Part shown: positions 16,547 to 24,207 of the stretch, piece after piece
Numbering within the stretch: the first letter of the stretch is position 1
Layout: every line of letters starts with the position of its first letter
DNA from: Actinomycetes bacterium
GTDB taxonomy: Bacteria; Actinomycetota; Acidimicrobiia; Acidimicrobiales; RAAP-2
Reading direction: 5' to 3'
Length of the DNA stretch: 64,000 bases
NCBI GenBank assembly: GCA_021778895.1
Contig: JAJYBR010000006.1
Location: forward strand, 1 to 64,000
Translations under genes and position numbers: made by a program
Notes under the pieces: generated by a model
The model's input: the letters and a program-made list of their open reading frames with translations, nothing else
Databases searched by the model: none
What the model was told of the DNA's origin: nothing

Positions 16547-17806
16547 TCAGCGCACGGTGCGCAGGTCGCGCAGGCGCACGCGCCCCCCGCGCAGGATGGC
16601 GCGCTGGTAGATCGCGGCCGCCCCCCGGGCGACCAGCCCGATGGCCACGACGCTCTCGAGTGCCGACACGAGGGCCCAGCCCCAGCTCATCGCGTGCAGC
16701 CCGATGAGCGTGGGCACGGCGAAGGTCGACATCAGGGGCACGAAGGCCAGTACCCACAGCAGCGTCGAGGCGTGGCCGGCGCTGGCCGCGGTGAGCGCCG
16801 TGATGTAGCCCACGATCGTCGGGATGTTGAGGGGCAGCAGGAGGCTCTGGACCTGGTCCTGGCGCTCGGCCAGCGACCCGGCCGCCGCGTAGACCCAGCT
16901 GGCCACGCCGTAGCCGAGGAGGATCCACACCACCCACACGACGACCGTCGTCAGCGAGCTGCCCGCGAGCACCGTGGTCCCGGTCGCGCGCGTGGCGATG
17001 AGGGTCACGGCGCCGAGCAGCGCCACCTGGGTCAGGGCCAGGGCCCCGATGCCGAGCACCTTGCCGCTGAGCAGCCGCAGCGGCCGCATCGTGGCCAGCA
17101 GCACCTCGACGACGCGGCTGGACTTCTCCTCCATGACCCCGAGCAGCGTCCACGTCGCGTACTGCGTGAGCAGGACGAAGGCCACGATCGCGCCGACCAC
17201 CAGCGCCCCGACGTAGGTCGAGCCCGCGGGCGAGGACGGCAGGCCCCGCACCGGCAGCGCGGGCGCCCCGATCACCGCGGCCGACTGGGACTCGCTGAGC
17301 CCGGCGGCCGTCGCGGCGCGCAGGCGCCCGAGCGTCAGGGCCAGGGCCTGCACGTAGGACTGGGCCGCCGGGTCCGACGCCGCGCTCGCGCCGACGCGCA
17401 GCTCGCGCGAGGAGGCCGTCACGTCGATCGTCCCGGCGTGCACGCCGGAAATGGCGGCGGCCGGCGACGTCGTCGTCACGGTGACGGCCTGGTCGAGCGC
17501 GTGGGCCAGCGCCACGACGCTCGCGCGCACCCACGGGGGCGCCGCGGCCACGACGTCCACGCGCAGCGGCGCGTGGTGGCGGTGGCGGCCGATGCTCGGG
17601 CCCACGATCGCCACCAGCAGCACCAGGAGCACCACCCCGGTCGAGATCCGGAAGGTCCGGCTGCGCGCGCGCTCGCGGTACTCGCGCGCCGCGACCAGCA
17701 CGATGTCGCTGCGCGGGCCGTCGCGGAGGCGCGGCGCGGCGCGGCGGCGGCGCAGCACCCGCCACACCAGGAGCGCCAGCACCACCGGGTAGACGACCCA
17801 CCTCAC
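16547..17806 (-). CDS. ABC-2 type exporter permease (NatB-like)
   Basis: A 419-residue membrane protein of the ABC-2 permease family. A first helix near the N-terminus and a second after AAREYRERARSRTFRISTG flank a large extracytoplasmic domain (about residues 75-205). A cluster of about five helices follows. VMEEKSSRVVEVLLATMRPLRLLSGKVLGI is the NatB/YhaP signature, with the EKSSR...LL..K coupling helix. The GTG overlaps the ATPase stop as GTGA. With the ATPase it forms a putative sodium or drug exporter; substrate unknown. Confidence 0.88.
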   Translation of the reverse strand: MRWVVYPVVLALLVWRVLRRRRAAPRLRDGPRSDIVLVAAREYRERARSRTFRISTGVVLLVLLVAIVGPSIGRHRHHAPLRVDVVAAAPPWVRASVVALAHALDQAVTVTTTSPAAAISGVHAGTIDVTASSRELRVGASAASDPAAQSYVQALALTLGRLRAATAAGLSESQSAAVIGAPALPVRGLPSSPAGSTYVGALVVGAIVAFVLLTQYATWTLLGVMEEKSSRVVEVLLATMRPLRLLSGKVLGIGALALTQVALLGAVTLIATRATGTTVLAGSSLTTVVVWVVWILLGYGVASWVYAAAGSLAERQDQVQSLLLPLNIPTIVGYITALTAASAGHASTLLWVLAFVPLMSTFAVPTLIGLHAMSWGWALVSALESVVAIGLVARGAAAIYQRAILRGGRVRLRDLRTVR

Positions 17807-18693
17807 GTGACGGCCTCCCGGAAGACCTCACTCAGACGGCGCCGGCGCAACGAGAACTCGCTCACCGCCCCGGCCGCCCGGGCGGCGTCGAGCACCGCGT
17901 CGAGCGAGACGCCCGGGTCGAGCACCAGGCGCACCGCACCCCCACCGGTCTCCGAGACGCGCACGCCGGGAAGGTCCCGGGCGAAGCGTCCCTCGCGGTC
18001 GCCCTCGACGCGCACGCTGAGCCGGCGCGCGCCCGCGGTGACCAGATCCTCGACCCGGCCCGAGGCGACGACGCGGCCCTGGTCGATGATGGTGACCGAC
18101 GTGCAGAGGGACTCGACCTGGTCGAGCTGGTGGGACGAGAACATGACCCCGTAGCCGGCGGCTGCCCGCTCGGCCAGGACCGCACCCACCTCGTCGATGC
18201 CGGTGGGATCCAGCCCGGCCAGGGGCTCGTCCAGGACCGCCAGCTCGGGGTCGTGCACCAGGGCCGCGGCCAACTGGGCCCGCTGCTGGTTGCCGTGGGA
18301 CAGCTCGTCGACGCGGGACCCCTCCCGGGCGCCCAGCCCCAGGCGCTCGAGCCACGAGGCCGTCGCCGCGGCCGCGTCGCGCTCGCTCATCCCGTGGAGC
18401 CGGCCGAGGTAGCGCACCTGGTCACCCAGGCGCATCGTCGGGTACAGCCCGCGCTCCTCGGGCATGTAGCCGAAGCGCCGGCGCGCGGCGTCGTCGACCG
18501 GCGCACCGCGCCAGCGGATCGAACCCGTGGCCGGGGCCAGGGCGAACACGGCCCGCATCGTCGTCGTCTTGCCGGCCCCGTTGGGCCCGAGGAACCCGAC
18601 CACCTCGCCGCTCGGCACCTCGAAGGACAAGTTGTCGAGCACCACGCGCTCGCCGAAGGCGCAGCGCAGCCCTGACAGCTCCAGTCCGGCCAC
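17803..18693 (-). CDS. ABC transporter ATP-binding protein (NatA-like)
   Basis: A 296-residue ATPase for the adjacent permease. Walker A is GPNGAGKTT, the signature is the unusual LSHGNQQR, Walker B is LAVLDEPLAGLDP and the switch His is in MFSSHQLDQVESL. A C-terminal domain of about 80 residues, typical of the NatA branch, follows. The GTG lies 6 bp after TAGGGT with no ribosome site, so the operon should begin as a leaderless message. The order is ATPase, permease, unknown membrane protein. Confidence 0.92.
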   Translation of the reverse strand: MAGLELSGLRCAFGERVVLDNLSFEVPSGEVVGFLGPNGAGKTTTMRAVFALAPATGSIRWRGAPVDDAARRRFGYMPEERGLYPTMRLGDQVRYLGRLHGMSERDAAAATASWLERLGLGAREGSRVDELSHGNQQRAQLAAALVHDPELAVLDEPLAGLDPTGIDEVGAVLAERAAAGYGVMFSSHQLDQVESLCTSVTIIDQGRVVASGRVEDLVTAGARRLSVRVEGDREGRFARDLPGVRVSETGGGAVRLVLDPGVSLDAVLDAARAAGAVSEFSLRRRRLSEVFREAVT

Positions 18694-18699
18694 CTGGCG

Positions 18700-18752
18700 A
18701 CCCTACCGCCGCCCCTCGCGCTCGTCGGGGAGGGCCGGGCGCGCGGTAGGCT
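18700..18752. promoter_or_regulatory. Divergent -10 elements: leaderless ABC operon and leadered tatA
   Basis: Minus-strand TAGGGT (18700-18705) sits 6 bp before the ABC ATPase GTG. Plus-strand TAGGCT (18747-18752) lies 29 bp before the tatA GTG, which has its own AAAGGAGA site. The 88-bp gap contains nothing else evident. Confidence 0.5.
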
Positions 18753-18781
18753 GGTCGCGCAGTGGGAAAGGAGAGTCCACC

Positions 18782-18994
18782 GTGTTCCTCGCTGAGATCT
18801 TCGGTCCGGACCTCTTGATCGTCGTCATCGTGGTCGCCGTCCTCGTCTTTGGCGGTTCCGCCATCCCCAAGCTGGCCCGCAACCTGGGCTCGGCCAAGGC
18901 GGAGTTCGAGAAGGGCGTCAAGACGGCCAAGGAGAGCCAGGCCACCGCGGCCACCGACGCATCCGAGACCAAGCCGGACGAGCCCGCCAGCTGA
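18782..18994 (+). CDS. tatA: Sec-independent (Tat) translocase subunit TatA
   Basis: Pore-forming subunit of the twin-arginine translocase that exports folded, often cofactor-bearing proteins. The protein is 70 residues. FGPDLLIVVIVVAVLVFGGSAIPKLARNLGSAKAEF shows the short N-terminal helix, the FG hinge and the amphipathic helix. An acidic tail follows. The GTG is set by AAAGGAGA upstream. tatC is not in the window. Likely clients nearby are the Rieske domain of the DoxD fusion and other cofactor proteins. It precedes the cytochrome oxidase genes but has its own promoter. Confidence 0.92.
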   Translation: MFLAEIFGPDLLIVVIVVAVLVFGGSAIPKLARNLGSAKAEFEKGVKTAKESQATAATDASETKPDEPAS

Positions 18995-19055
18995 GCGACG
19001 GGCGAACCTGAGGGCGTTCATACCTGACGACCGGGGGGCTGGCGAAGTCCCTCAC

Positions 19056-19061
19056 TAGTGT
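19056..19061 (+). promoter_or_regulatory. -10 element (TAGTGT) of the coxB operon
   Basis: TAGTGT lies 8 bp before an in-frame GTG at 19070. The GTG at 19058 lies inside this hexamer, so it cannot be the start if the hexamer is the promoter. A near-leaderless transcript starting around 19068 is predicted. Confidence 0.5.
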
Positions 19062-19069
19062 CGATTTTC

Positions 19070-19927
19070 GTGGATGCACCCCTCTCCCCTCTCGGGGGAA
19101 CACCACCTCCGCGGCGCCGTCGGCGCCTGCTCGCCGCCCTCGGCGTGGGGACGGCGGGGCTCGTCCTGTCGGGCTGCACGGTGCCCTCGTTCGGGGCCAG
19201 CCCCGGCGACACCACGAGCTCGCGGTCCGTCTTCCACCTCTGGCAGGGATTCTCCATCGGCGCGGCCATCATCGGCGGGCTGGTGGTGGTCCTGGTCCTG
19301 TGGGCGGTGCTGCGCTACCGGCGACGCAGTGAGCGCATCCCCGACCAGCACCAGTACCACATCCCCTTGGAGCTGACCTACACGATCGTGCCGATCCTGA
19401 TCGTGATCGGCCTGTTCGCCGCGACGATGGTCGTGGAGACCAAGGAAGTGGCCAACCCGCACACCAACGTCACGATCGACGTCAACGCGTTCCAGTGGGG
19501 CTGGAAGTTCACGTACCCCGGCTCCAACGCGGTCGTGGTGGGCCAGACGACCCAGACGCCGACGATGGTCATGCCGGTGGACACCAACGTGCACATCAAC
19601 CTGACCTCGAGCGACGTCGTCCACGGCTTCTACGTCAAGGCCTTCAACTTCTCGCGCTACGCGCTGCCCGGCGTGCTCAACCAGTTCACGCTGCGGGCGG
19701 TGTCGACGGGCACGTTCTTCGGCCAGTGCACCCAGCTGTGCGGCCTCTACCACTCGCTGATGTGGTTCGACGTGAAGGTGGTCACGCCGAGCCAGTACCA
19801 GACGTGGCTCGCCTCGTTCCACGGCACGGCGGCCGCGGCCGCCGCGGCCGCGGCCAGTGCCGCCGTGCGCCAGCAGACCTCCTCGATCACCCCCACCAAG
19901 CCCGCCACGTCCCGGGGAGCCAACTGA
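19070..19927 (+). CDS. ctaC: Cytochrome c oxidase subunit II
   Basis: Copper A subunit of the aa3-type terminal oxidase, about 285 residues. An N-terminal signal ends in the lipobox LSGC, so the protein is probably a lipoprotein. Two membrane helices follow, then the cupredoxin domain. The CuA ligands are seen in DVVHGFYVKAF, GQCTQLCGLYHSLM and its flanking residues. FQWGWKF is the aromatic electron-entry patch. A nine-Ala run and a Thr/Ser tail close the protein. GTG 19070 is preferred over GTG 19058 because the -10 hexamer overlaps the latter. The stop and the ctaD start share an A (TGATG). Confidence 0.94.
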   Translation: MDAPLSPLGGTPPPRRRRRLLAALGVGTAGLVLSGCTVPSFGASPGDTTSSRSVFHLWQGFSIGAAIIGGLVVVLVLWAVLRYRRRSERIPDQHQYHIPLELTYTIVPILIVIGLFAATMVVETKEVANPHTNVTIDVNAFQWGWKFTYPGSNAVVVGQTTQTPTMVMPVDTNVHINLTSSDVVHGFYVKAFNFSRYALPGVLNQFTLRAVSTGTFFGQCTQLCGLYHSLMWFDVKVVTPSQYQTWLASFHGTAAAAAAAAASAAVRQQTSSITPTKPATSRGAN

Positions 19928-21600
19928 TGGTCGACGTCCTCGAGCGCCCCGCCACCCGGAACGAGCCGCCCCCCGAGGCCCACGGGCCCACCGGCCTGCT
20001 CAAGTGGCTGACCACCACCGACCACAAGGTGATCGGCCTGTCCTACACGGTCACCGCGGTCATCATGATGGTGATCGGCGGGGCCTTCGCCGAGATCATC
20101 CGGGCCCAGCTGGCCACCCCCAACGGCACCCTGGTGTCGCTGGCCCAGTTCAACGAGCTGTTCACGATGCACGGGTCGGTGATGATCTACCTGTTCGCCG
20201 GACCCTTCGCCTTCGGGGCCCTGGCCAACATCATCGTGCCGATCCAGATCGGCGCCCCCGACATGGCCTTCCCCCGCCTGAACGCCCTGTCCTACTGGCT
20301 CTACCTGACCGGCTCGATCACCATGCTGTCGGGCTTCTTCACCGCCGGCGGGGCGGCCAACTTCGGCTGGGTGGGCTACGCCCCCCTGTCGAACTCGCTC
20401 AACACGCCGGGCGCGGGCGCCGACCTGTGGATCGGCGGGCTGCTGCTGACGGGGTTCTCGGCCATCTTCACCGGGGTCAACCTGGTGGCCACGATCTTCT
20501 ACCTGCGCGCGCCCGGCATGACGATGTTCCGCATGCCGATCTTCACCTGGAACATGCTGGTGACGGCCATCCTGATCCTGCTGGCCTTCCCGGTGCTGAC
20601 GGCCGGGCTCATCATGCTCTACGCCGACCGGCACTTCGGCACGCACATCTTCTCGGTGGCCGGGGGCGGGGTGCCGGTGCTGTGGCAGCACATCTTCTGG
20701 TTCTGGGGCCACCCCGAGGTCTACATCCTGGCCCTGCCCTTCTTCGGCATGGTGACCGAGATCATCGCCGTCTTCTCGCGCAAGCCGGTCTTTGGCTACA
20801 AGGGGATGGTCTTCGCCACGATCTCGATCGCGGCGCTGTCGCTCGGCGTGTGGGCCCACCACATGTTCACGACCGGTGTCGTGCTGCTGCCCTTCTTCTC
20901 GGCGATGTCACTGCTCATCGCGGTGCCCACCGGCATCAAGATCTTCAACTGGATCGGCACGATGTGGCGCGGGGAGGTCTGGTTCTCCACCGCCATGATG
21001 ATGTCCCTCGGGTTCCTCGTCACGTTCCTCATCGGCGGGCTCACGGGCGTCTACCTGGCCAGCCCGCCGCTCGACTTCTTCACCCACGACACCTACTTCG
21101 TCGTGGCCCACTTCCACTCGGTCGTCATGGCCCTCGTCATGGCCGCCATGGCCGGCCTGTACTACTGGGGGCCCAAGATCACCGGGTACCTCCTCAACGA
21201 GAAGATCGGCCGGGTGCAGTTCTGGTTCCTCTTCGTGGGCACCCAGGTCTTCACGCTGCCGCTGTACCTGGTGGGCCTGCGCGGGATGCCCCGGCGCATG
21301 GCCGTCTACCCCCACGACCCCCAGTGGCAGTTCCTGAACGACCTGTCCTCGGTGGGCGCGGTCCTCATCGGGATCTCGACCCTGCTGTTCGTCGCCAACC
21401 TCGTCTACAGCTGGAAGAAGTACCCGGCCGGGGCCAACCCGTGGGACGGCCAGACCCTGGAGTGGTTCACCACCTCCCCGCCGCCGCACCACAACTTCTA
21501 CCGGCTCCCCCCGATCCGCTCGGAGCGGCCGACGTGGGACTACAACCACCCCGAGCACCGCGCGCTGCCTCACGGGCGCCGCAACGGAGACGGCGCGTGA
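19927..21600 (+). CDS. ctaD: Cytochrome c oxidase subunit I
   Basis: Catalytic haem-copper subunit that reduces O2 and pumps protons, 557 residues and about 12 helices. TTDHKVIGLSY opens the core. FTMHGSVMIY holds a low-spin haem His. FWFWGHPEVYILALPFFG has the CuB His, the cross-linked Tyr and the D-channel Glu. WAHHMFTTG gives the other CuB His pair, and YFVVAHFHSVV the two haem ligands. It is a type A1 oxidase. Subunit III is not in the window; in actinobacteria it usually lies with qcrCAB. Coupled to both neighbours by overlapping stop/start codons. Confidence 0.97.
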   Translation: MVDVLERPATRNEPPPEAHGPTGLLKWLTTTDHKVIGLSYTVTAVIMMVIGGAFAEIIRAQLATPNGTLVSLAQFNELFTMHGSVMIYLFAGPFAFGALANIIVPIQIGAPDMAFPRLNALSYWLYLTGSITMLSGFFTAGGAANFGWVGYAPLSNSLNTPGAGADLWIGGLLLTGFSAIFTGVNLVATIFYLRAPGMTMFRMPIFTWNMLVTAILILLAFPVLTAGLIMLYADRHFGTHIFSVAGGGVPVLWQHIFWFWGHPEVYILALPFFGMVTEIIAVFSRKPVFGYKGMVFATISIAALSLGVWAHHMFTTGVVLLPFFSAMSLLIAVPTGIKIFNWIGTMWRGEVWFSTAMMMSLGFLVTFLIGGLTGVYLASPPLDFFTHDTYFVVAHFHSVVMALVMAAMAGLYYWGPKITGYLLNEKIGRVQFWFLFVGTQVFTLPLYLVGLRGMPRRMAVYPHDPQWQFLNDLSSVGAVLIGISTLLFVANLVYSWKKYPAGANPWDGQTLEWFTTSPPPHHNFYRLPPIRSERPTWDYNHPEHRALPHGRRNGDGA

Positions 21601-21989
21601 AGGTCGAGGCCCGCTTCCTGCTCGGGCTGGGGCTCTTCTTCGGGGTGGTCGGCCTCATCTACTGGCTCTGGAGCGGCGAGGACGCCGGCGGGGTGATGCT
21701 CGGGGCCGCCATGCTGCTCGGCTTCCTGCCCGGCGGCTACTACCTCTACTGGAGCCGCCGCATGACCCCGCGGCCCGAGGACGACCCGGAGGCCACGCCG
21801 GCCACCGGGGCCGGCGTCGTGGGCGCCTTCCCCAGCACGTCGATCTGGCCCTTCACCCTGGGCATGGGAGCCTTCGTCACGGTCCTGGCGCTGGTCTTCG
21901 GCATCTGGCTGCTCGTCCCGGGGCTGAGCCTGGTGGTGTGGGCGCTGCTCGGCGCGGTGGCCGAGAGCCGTCGCGGGGGCCACGTCTAG
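21597..21989 (+). CDS. ctaF: Cytochrome c oxidase subunit IV, actinobacterial type
   Basis: A 130-residue small subunit with about four hydrophobic segments, opening VKVEARFLLGLGLFFGVVGLIYWLWSGEDAGGVML and ending in a charged RRGGHV tail. The MKxE...F pattern with YxxWSxExAG is the actinobacterial CtaF signature. It stabilises the aa3 oxidase in the membrane. The GTG overlaps the ctaD stop as GTGA. It ends the coxB-ctaD-ctaF operon. Confidence 0.9.
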   Translation: MKVEARFLLGLGLFFGVVGLIYWLWSGEDAGGVMLGAAMLLGFLPGGYYLYWSRRMTPRPEDDPEATPATGAGVVGAFPSTSIWPFTLGMGAFVTVLALVFGIWLLVPGLSLVVWALLGAVAESRRGGHV

Positions 21990-21997
21990 GCCCGACG

Positions 21998-22003
21998 TAG
22001 ATT
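21998..22003 (+). promoter_or_regulatory. -10 element (TAGATT) of the leaderless MMPL gene
   Basis: TAGATT is followed by six bases and then the GTG at 22010. No ribosome site lies between the ctaF stop and this GTG, so the gene probably has its own leaderless promoter rather than reading through from the oxidase operon alone. Confidence 0.6.
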
Positions 22004-22009
22004 GCCAGG

Positions 22010-24106
22010 GTGCTCGCCCGCTGGACCCGCGCTGTCGCCCGCTGGCGCGTCGCGGTGCTGGTCCTGTGGATCGCGGCGGCCGCGGGGGGCCTGCTCGGCT
22101 ACCACCAGCTGAACGGACGCCTCACGACGTCCCTGGCGGTCCCGGGCACCCCGTCCGCGCGGGCCGACGCCCTCTTGCGCGCCCACTTCCACGAGAGCAT
22201 CGAGGGCGCCTTCACCGTGGTCGTGCGCGCCACCGGGCCCGCCGTCGCGCGCGACGAGGCGCGCCTGACCCGCGCGGCCAGCAGCTGCGGGCTGCACACC
22301 GTCGAGGAGCGCGGCGTCGCCGGCCTGCTGGTCGTGGACCTCGAGTCGCCTTACGGCCTCCACCAGGCGGCCGCCCTCACGCCTCGGCTGCGCGCCGCCC
22401 TGGCGGCGAACGGCCTGCCCGGTGCCCTGGTCACCGGGCCGGCCGCCCTGCAGGCCGACGTCACGCCCATCCTCGCGGCCGACCTGCGCCGCGGCGAGGT
22501 GCTGGCCCTGGCGGCCGCCCTGATCCTGCTCACGGCGATCCTCGGGTGGAGCGCCGCCGTGCTCATCCCCTTCGTCGTGGCCGGCCTGACGACCGCCGTC
22601 GCCCTCGGGCTGGTCGACGTGCTCGCGTCGTGGCGCCTGATGGTGCTCTACGTGCCCAACGTCGTCGCCCTGGTCGGCCTGGGCCTGGCCATCGACTACG
22701 CCCTGCTCATCGTGCACCGCTACCGCACCGAGCTGGCCGGCGGCGCGGGTGGCGCGCTGGAGCGCACGATGGCCAGCGCCGGGCGCACGGTCGTGCTCTC
22801 GGGGGCGGCCGTCGCGGTGGGCCTGGCCATCATGCTCGCCATCCCGGTCCCCCTGGTCGCCTCGCTCGGCGCCGCGGGCCTGGTGGTCCCCGTCGTCGCC
22901 GTCGCCGCGGCCCTCACCCTGCAGCCCGCCCTGCTGGCCCTGGCCGGCCCGCGCGGGGTCGCGGTGCACGGCTGGGCCGGGCTGCTCGAGCCCCGCGATC
23001 CGGACCGGGGCCGCTGGGCCCGCCTGGCCCGCGTCGTCGTCGCCCGGCCGCGCCGCGTCCTGCTCGCCGCCCTAGTGGTGCTCGGCGCCTTGGCGGCCGG
23101 CACCTCGGAGCTCGCGCTCACGCCGGGCTCCCTCAGCGCCATCCCGGCCCAGATGCCCTCAGCCCGGGCCATCGCCCTGGTGCGCGCGACCGTCGGCCCC
23201 GGCGTGCTCACACCCCTCGAGGTGCTGATCGACACGGGCCGTCCCGGAGGCGTGCGCGCGCCGGGCGAGCGGGCCGCCCAGCAGGCGCTCGCCCTGCGGC
23301 TGCTGCGCGTGCCCGACGTCGAACTGGTGGCGACCGACGTGGTGGCCCCCTTCGTCGACGCGCGCGGCCAGGTCTCGCGGATCCTGGTCGTCTCGACGGG
23401 ATCGCTCGGGAGCCCCGCCTCCCAGCGACTGGTCGGCGTGGTGCGCCGCCTGAGTGCGGCCGCCCGCTTCCCCGCGGGGACCTCGGTCGTCGTGGGCGGC
23501 GCCCCCGCCCAGGGCGTCGACTTCCTGCACGCCGTCTACGGCCGCTTCGGGTGGCTGGTGGGCGTCGCGCTGGCGGGGACCTTCCTCCTGCTGTCGTTGG
23601 CCCTGGGCTCGGCCCTGCTCGCCCTGTGGGCCGTCGTCCTCGACCTGCTCTCGATCGCCGCCGCCTACGGGGGCCTGGCCTGGTGGTTCCACGCGGGCCT
23701 GGGCTCGGTGACCGGCACCTACCACGTGGCCCAGATCGAGGGGTGGGTCCCCGTCTTCACCTTCGCGGTGCTCTTCGGGCTGTCGATGGACTACGAGGTC
23801 TTCATCGTGGCGCGCCTGCGCGAGGCCCACCGGGCCGGGCGCCCGATCGACGAGGCCATCGTCGAGGCCCTCGCCGCGACGGGCGGCGTCGTCACCAGCG
23901 CCGCCGTCATCATGGTGGGCGCCCTGGCGGGGTTCGTGCTCGGCCACGTGGCCGGCCTCCAGGAGCTCGGCGTGGGCCTGGCCCTGGGCGTCCTGGTCGA
24001 CGCCGTCGTCGTGCGCGGTCTCGTCCTGCCGAGCGTCCTCGCGCTGTCGGGCCGCTGGCTCTGGCGCCGCGACCCCCAGGCTCGCAGCCAGGCCCGCTAC
24101 CGTTGA
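22010..24106 (+). CDS. MMPL-family RND transporter
   Basis: A 698-residue exporter of the MMPL/RND superfamily, two repeats of one helix plus an extracytoplasmic domain plus five helices. VVALVGLGLAIDYALLIVHRYRTEL and FTFAVLFGLSMDYEVFIVARLREA are the paired conserved helices with the proton-relay Asp-Tyr. MMPL proteins export lipids or siderophores in actinobacteria; the substrate here is unknown. Opens with WTRAVARWRVAVLVLWIA, a typical start. A strong convergent terminator hairpin follows the stop. Confidence 0.88.
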   Translation: MLARWTRAVARWRVAVLVLWIAAAAGGLLGYHQLNGRLTTSLAVPGTPSARADALLRAHFHESIEGAFTVVVRATGPAVARDEARLTRAASSCGLHTVEERGVAGLLVVDLESPYGLHQAAALTPRLRAALAANGLPGALVTGPAALQADVTPILAADLRRGEVLALAAALILLTAILGWSAAVLIPFVVAGLTTAVALGLVDVLASWRLMVLYVPNVVALVGLGLAIDYALLIVHRYRTELAGGAGGALERTMASAGRTVVLSGAAVAVGLAIMLAIPVPLVASLGAAGLVVPVVAVAAALTLQPALLALAGPRGVAVHGWAGLLEPRDPDRGRWARLARVVVARPRRVLLAALVVLGALAAGTSELALTPGSLSAIPAQMPSARAIALVRATVGPGVLTPLEVLIDTGRPGGVRAPGERAAQQALALRLLRVPDVELVATDVVAPFVDARGQVSRILVVSTGSLGSPASQRLVGVVRRLSAAARFPAGTSVVVGGAPAQGVDFLHAVYGRFGWLVGVALAGTFLLLSLALGSALLALWAVVLDLLSIAAAYGGLAWWFHAGLGSVTGTYHVAQIEGWVPVFTFAVLFGLSMDYEVFIVARLREAHRAGRPIDEAIVEALAATGGVVTSAAVIMVGALAGFVLGHVAGLQELGVGLALGVLVDAVVVRGLVLPSVLALSGRWLWRRDPQARSQARYR

Positions 24107-24131
24107 CCACGACGCGTAACCGCGTCACCAC

Positions 24132-24182
24132 GTGCCAGCGCCTCGCCCCCCTTGCGCACCGAGGGGGACGAGGCGCTGGCAC
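24132..24182. terminator. Long bidirectional terminator hairpin
   Basis: GTGCCAGCGCCTCG (24132-24145) pairs with CGAGGCGCTGGCAC (24169-24182), and inner C/G runs (24146-24150 with 24163-24167) extend the structure. It lies between the convergent MMPL and secreted-protein genes and can serve both. Confidence 0.8.
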
Positions 24183-24207
24183 CCGCTCCGATTGAGCAGA
24201 GCGACCC

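Noticed and set aside
15948..17831. A 627-residue minus-strand frame across the ABC permease
   Set aside because: Composition is Arg/Gly/Pro-rich shadow until the real membrane protein starting at 16544.
19838..19868. GCGGCCGC repeats near the end of coxB, possible mobile repeat
   Set aside because: They are simply the codons of a nine-Ala run in the subunit II tail.
19857..21989. A 710-residue plus-strand frame across ctaD
   Set aside because: It is the +1 shadow of ctaD; only its last 130 residues, from GTG 21597, are the real ctaF.
22066..24195. A 709-residue frame parallel to the first MMPL gene
   Set aside because: Arg/Gly/Pro-rich with no domains; it is a frame shadow of the real 698-residue transporter.
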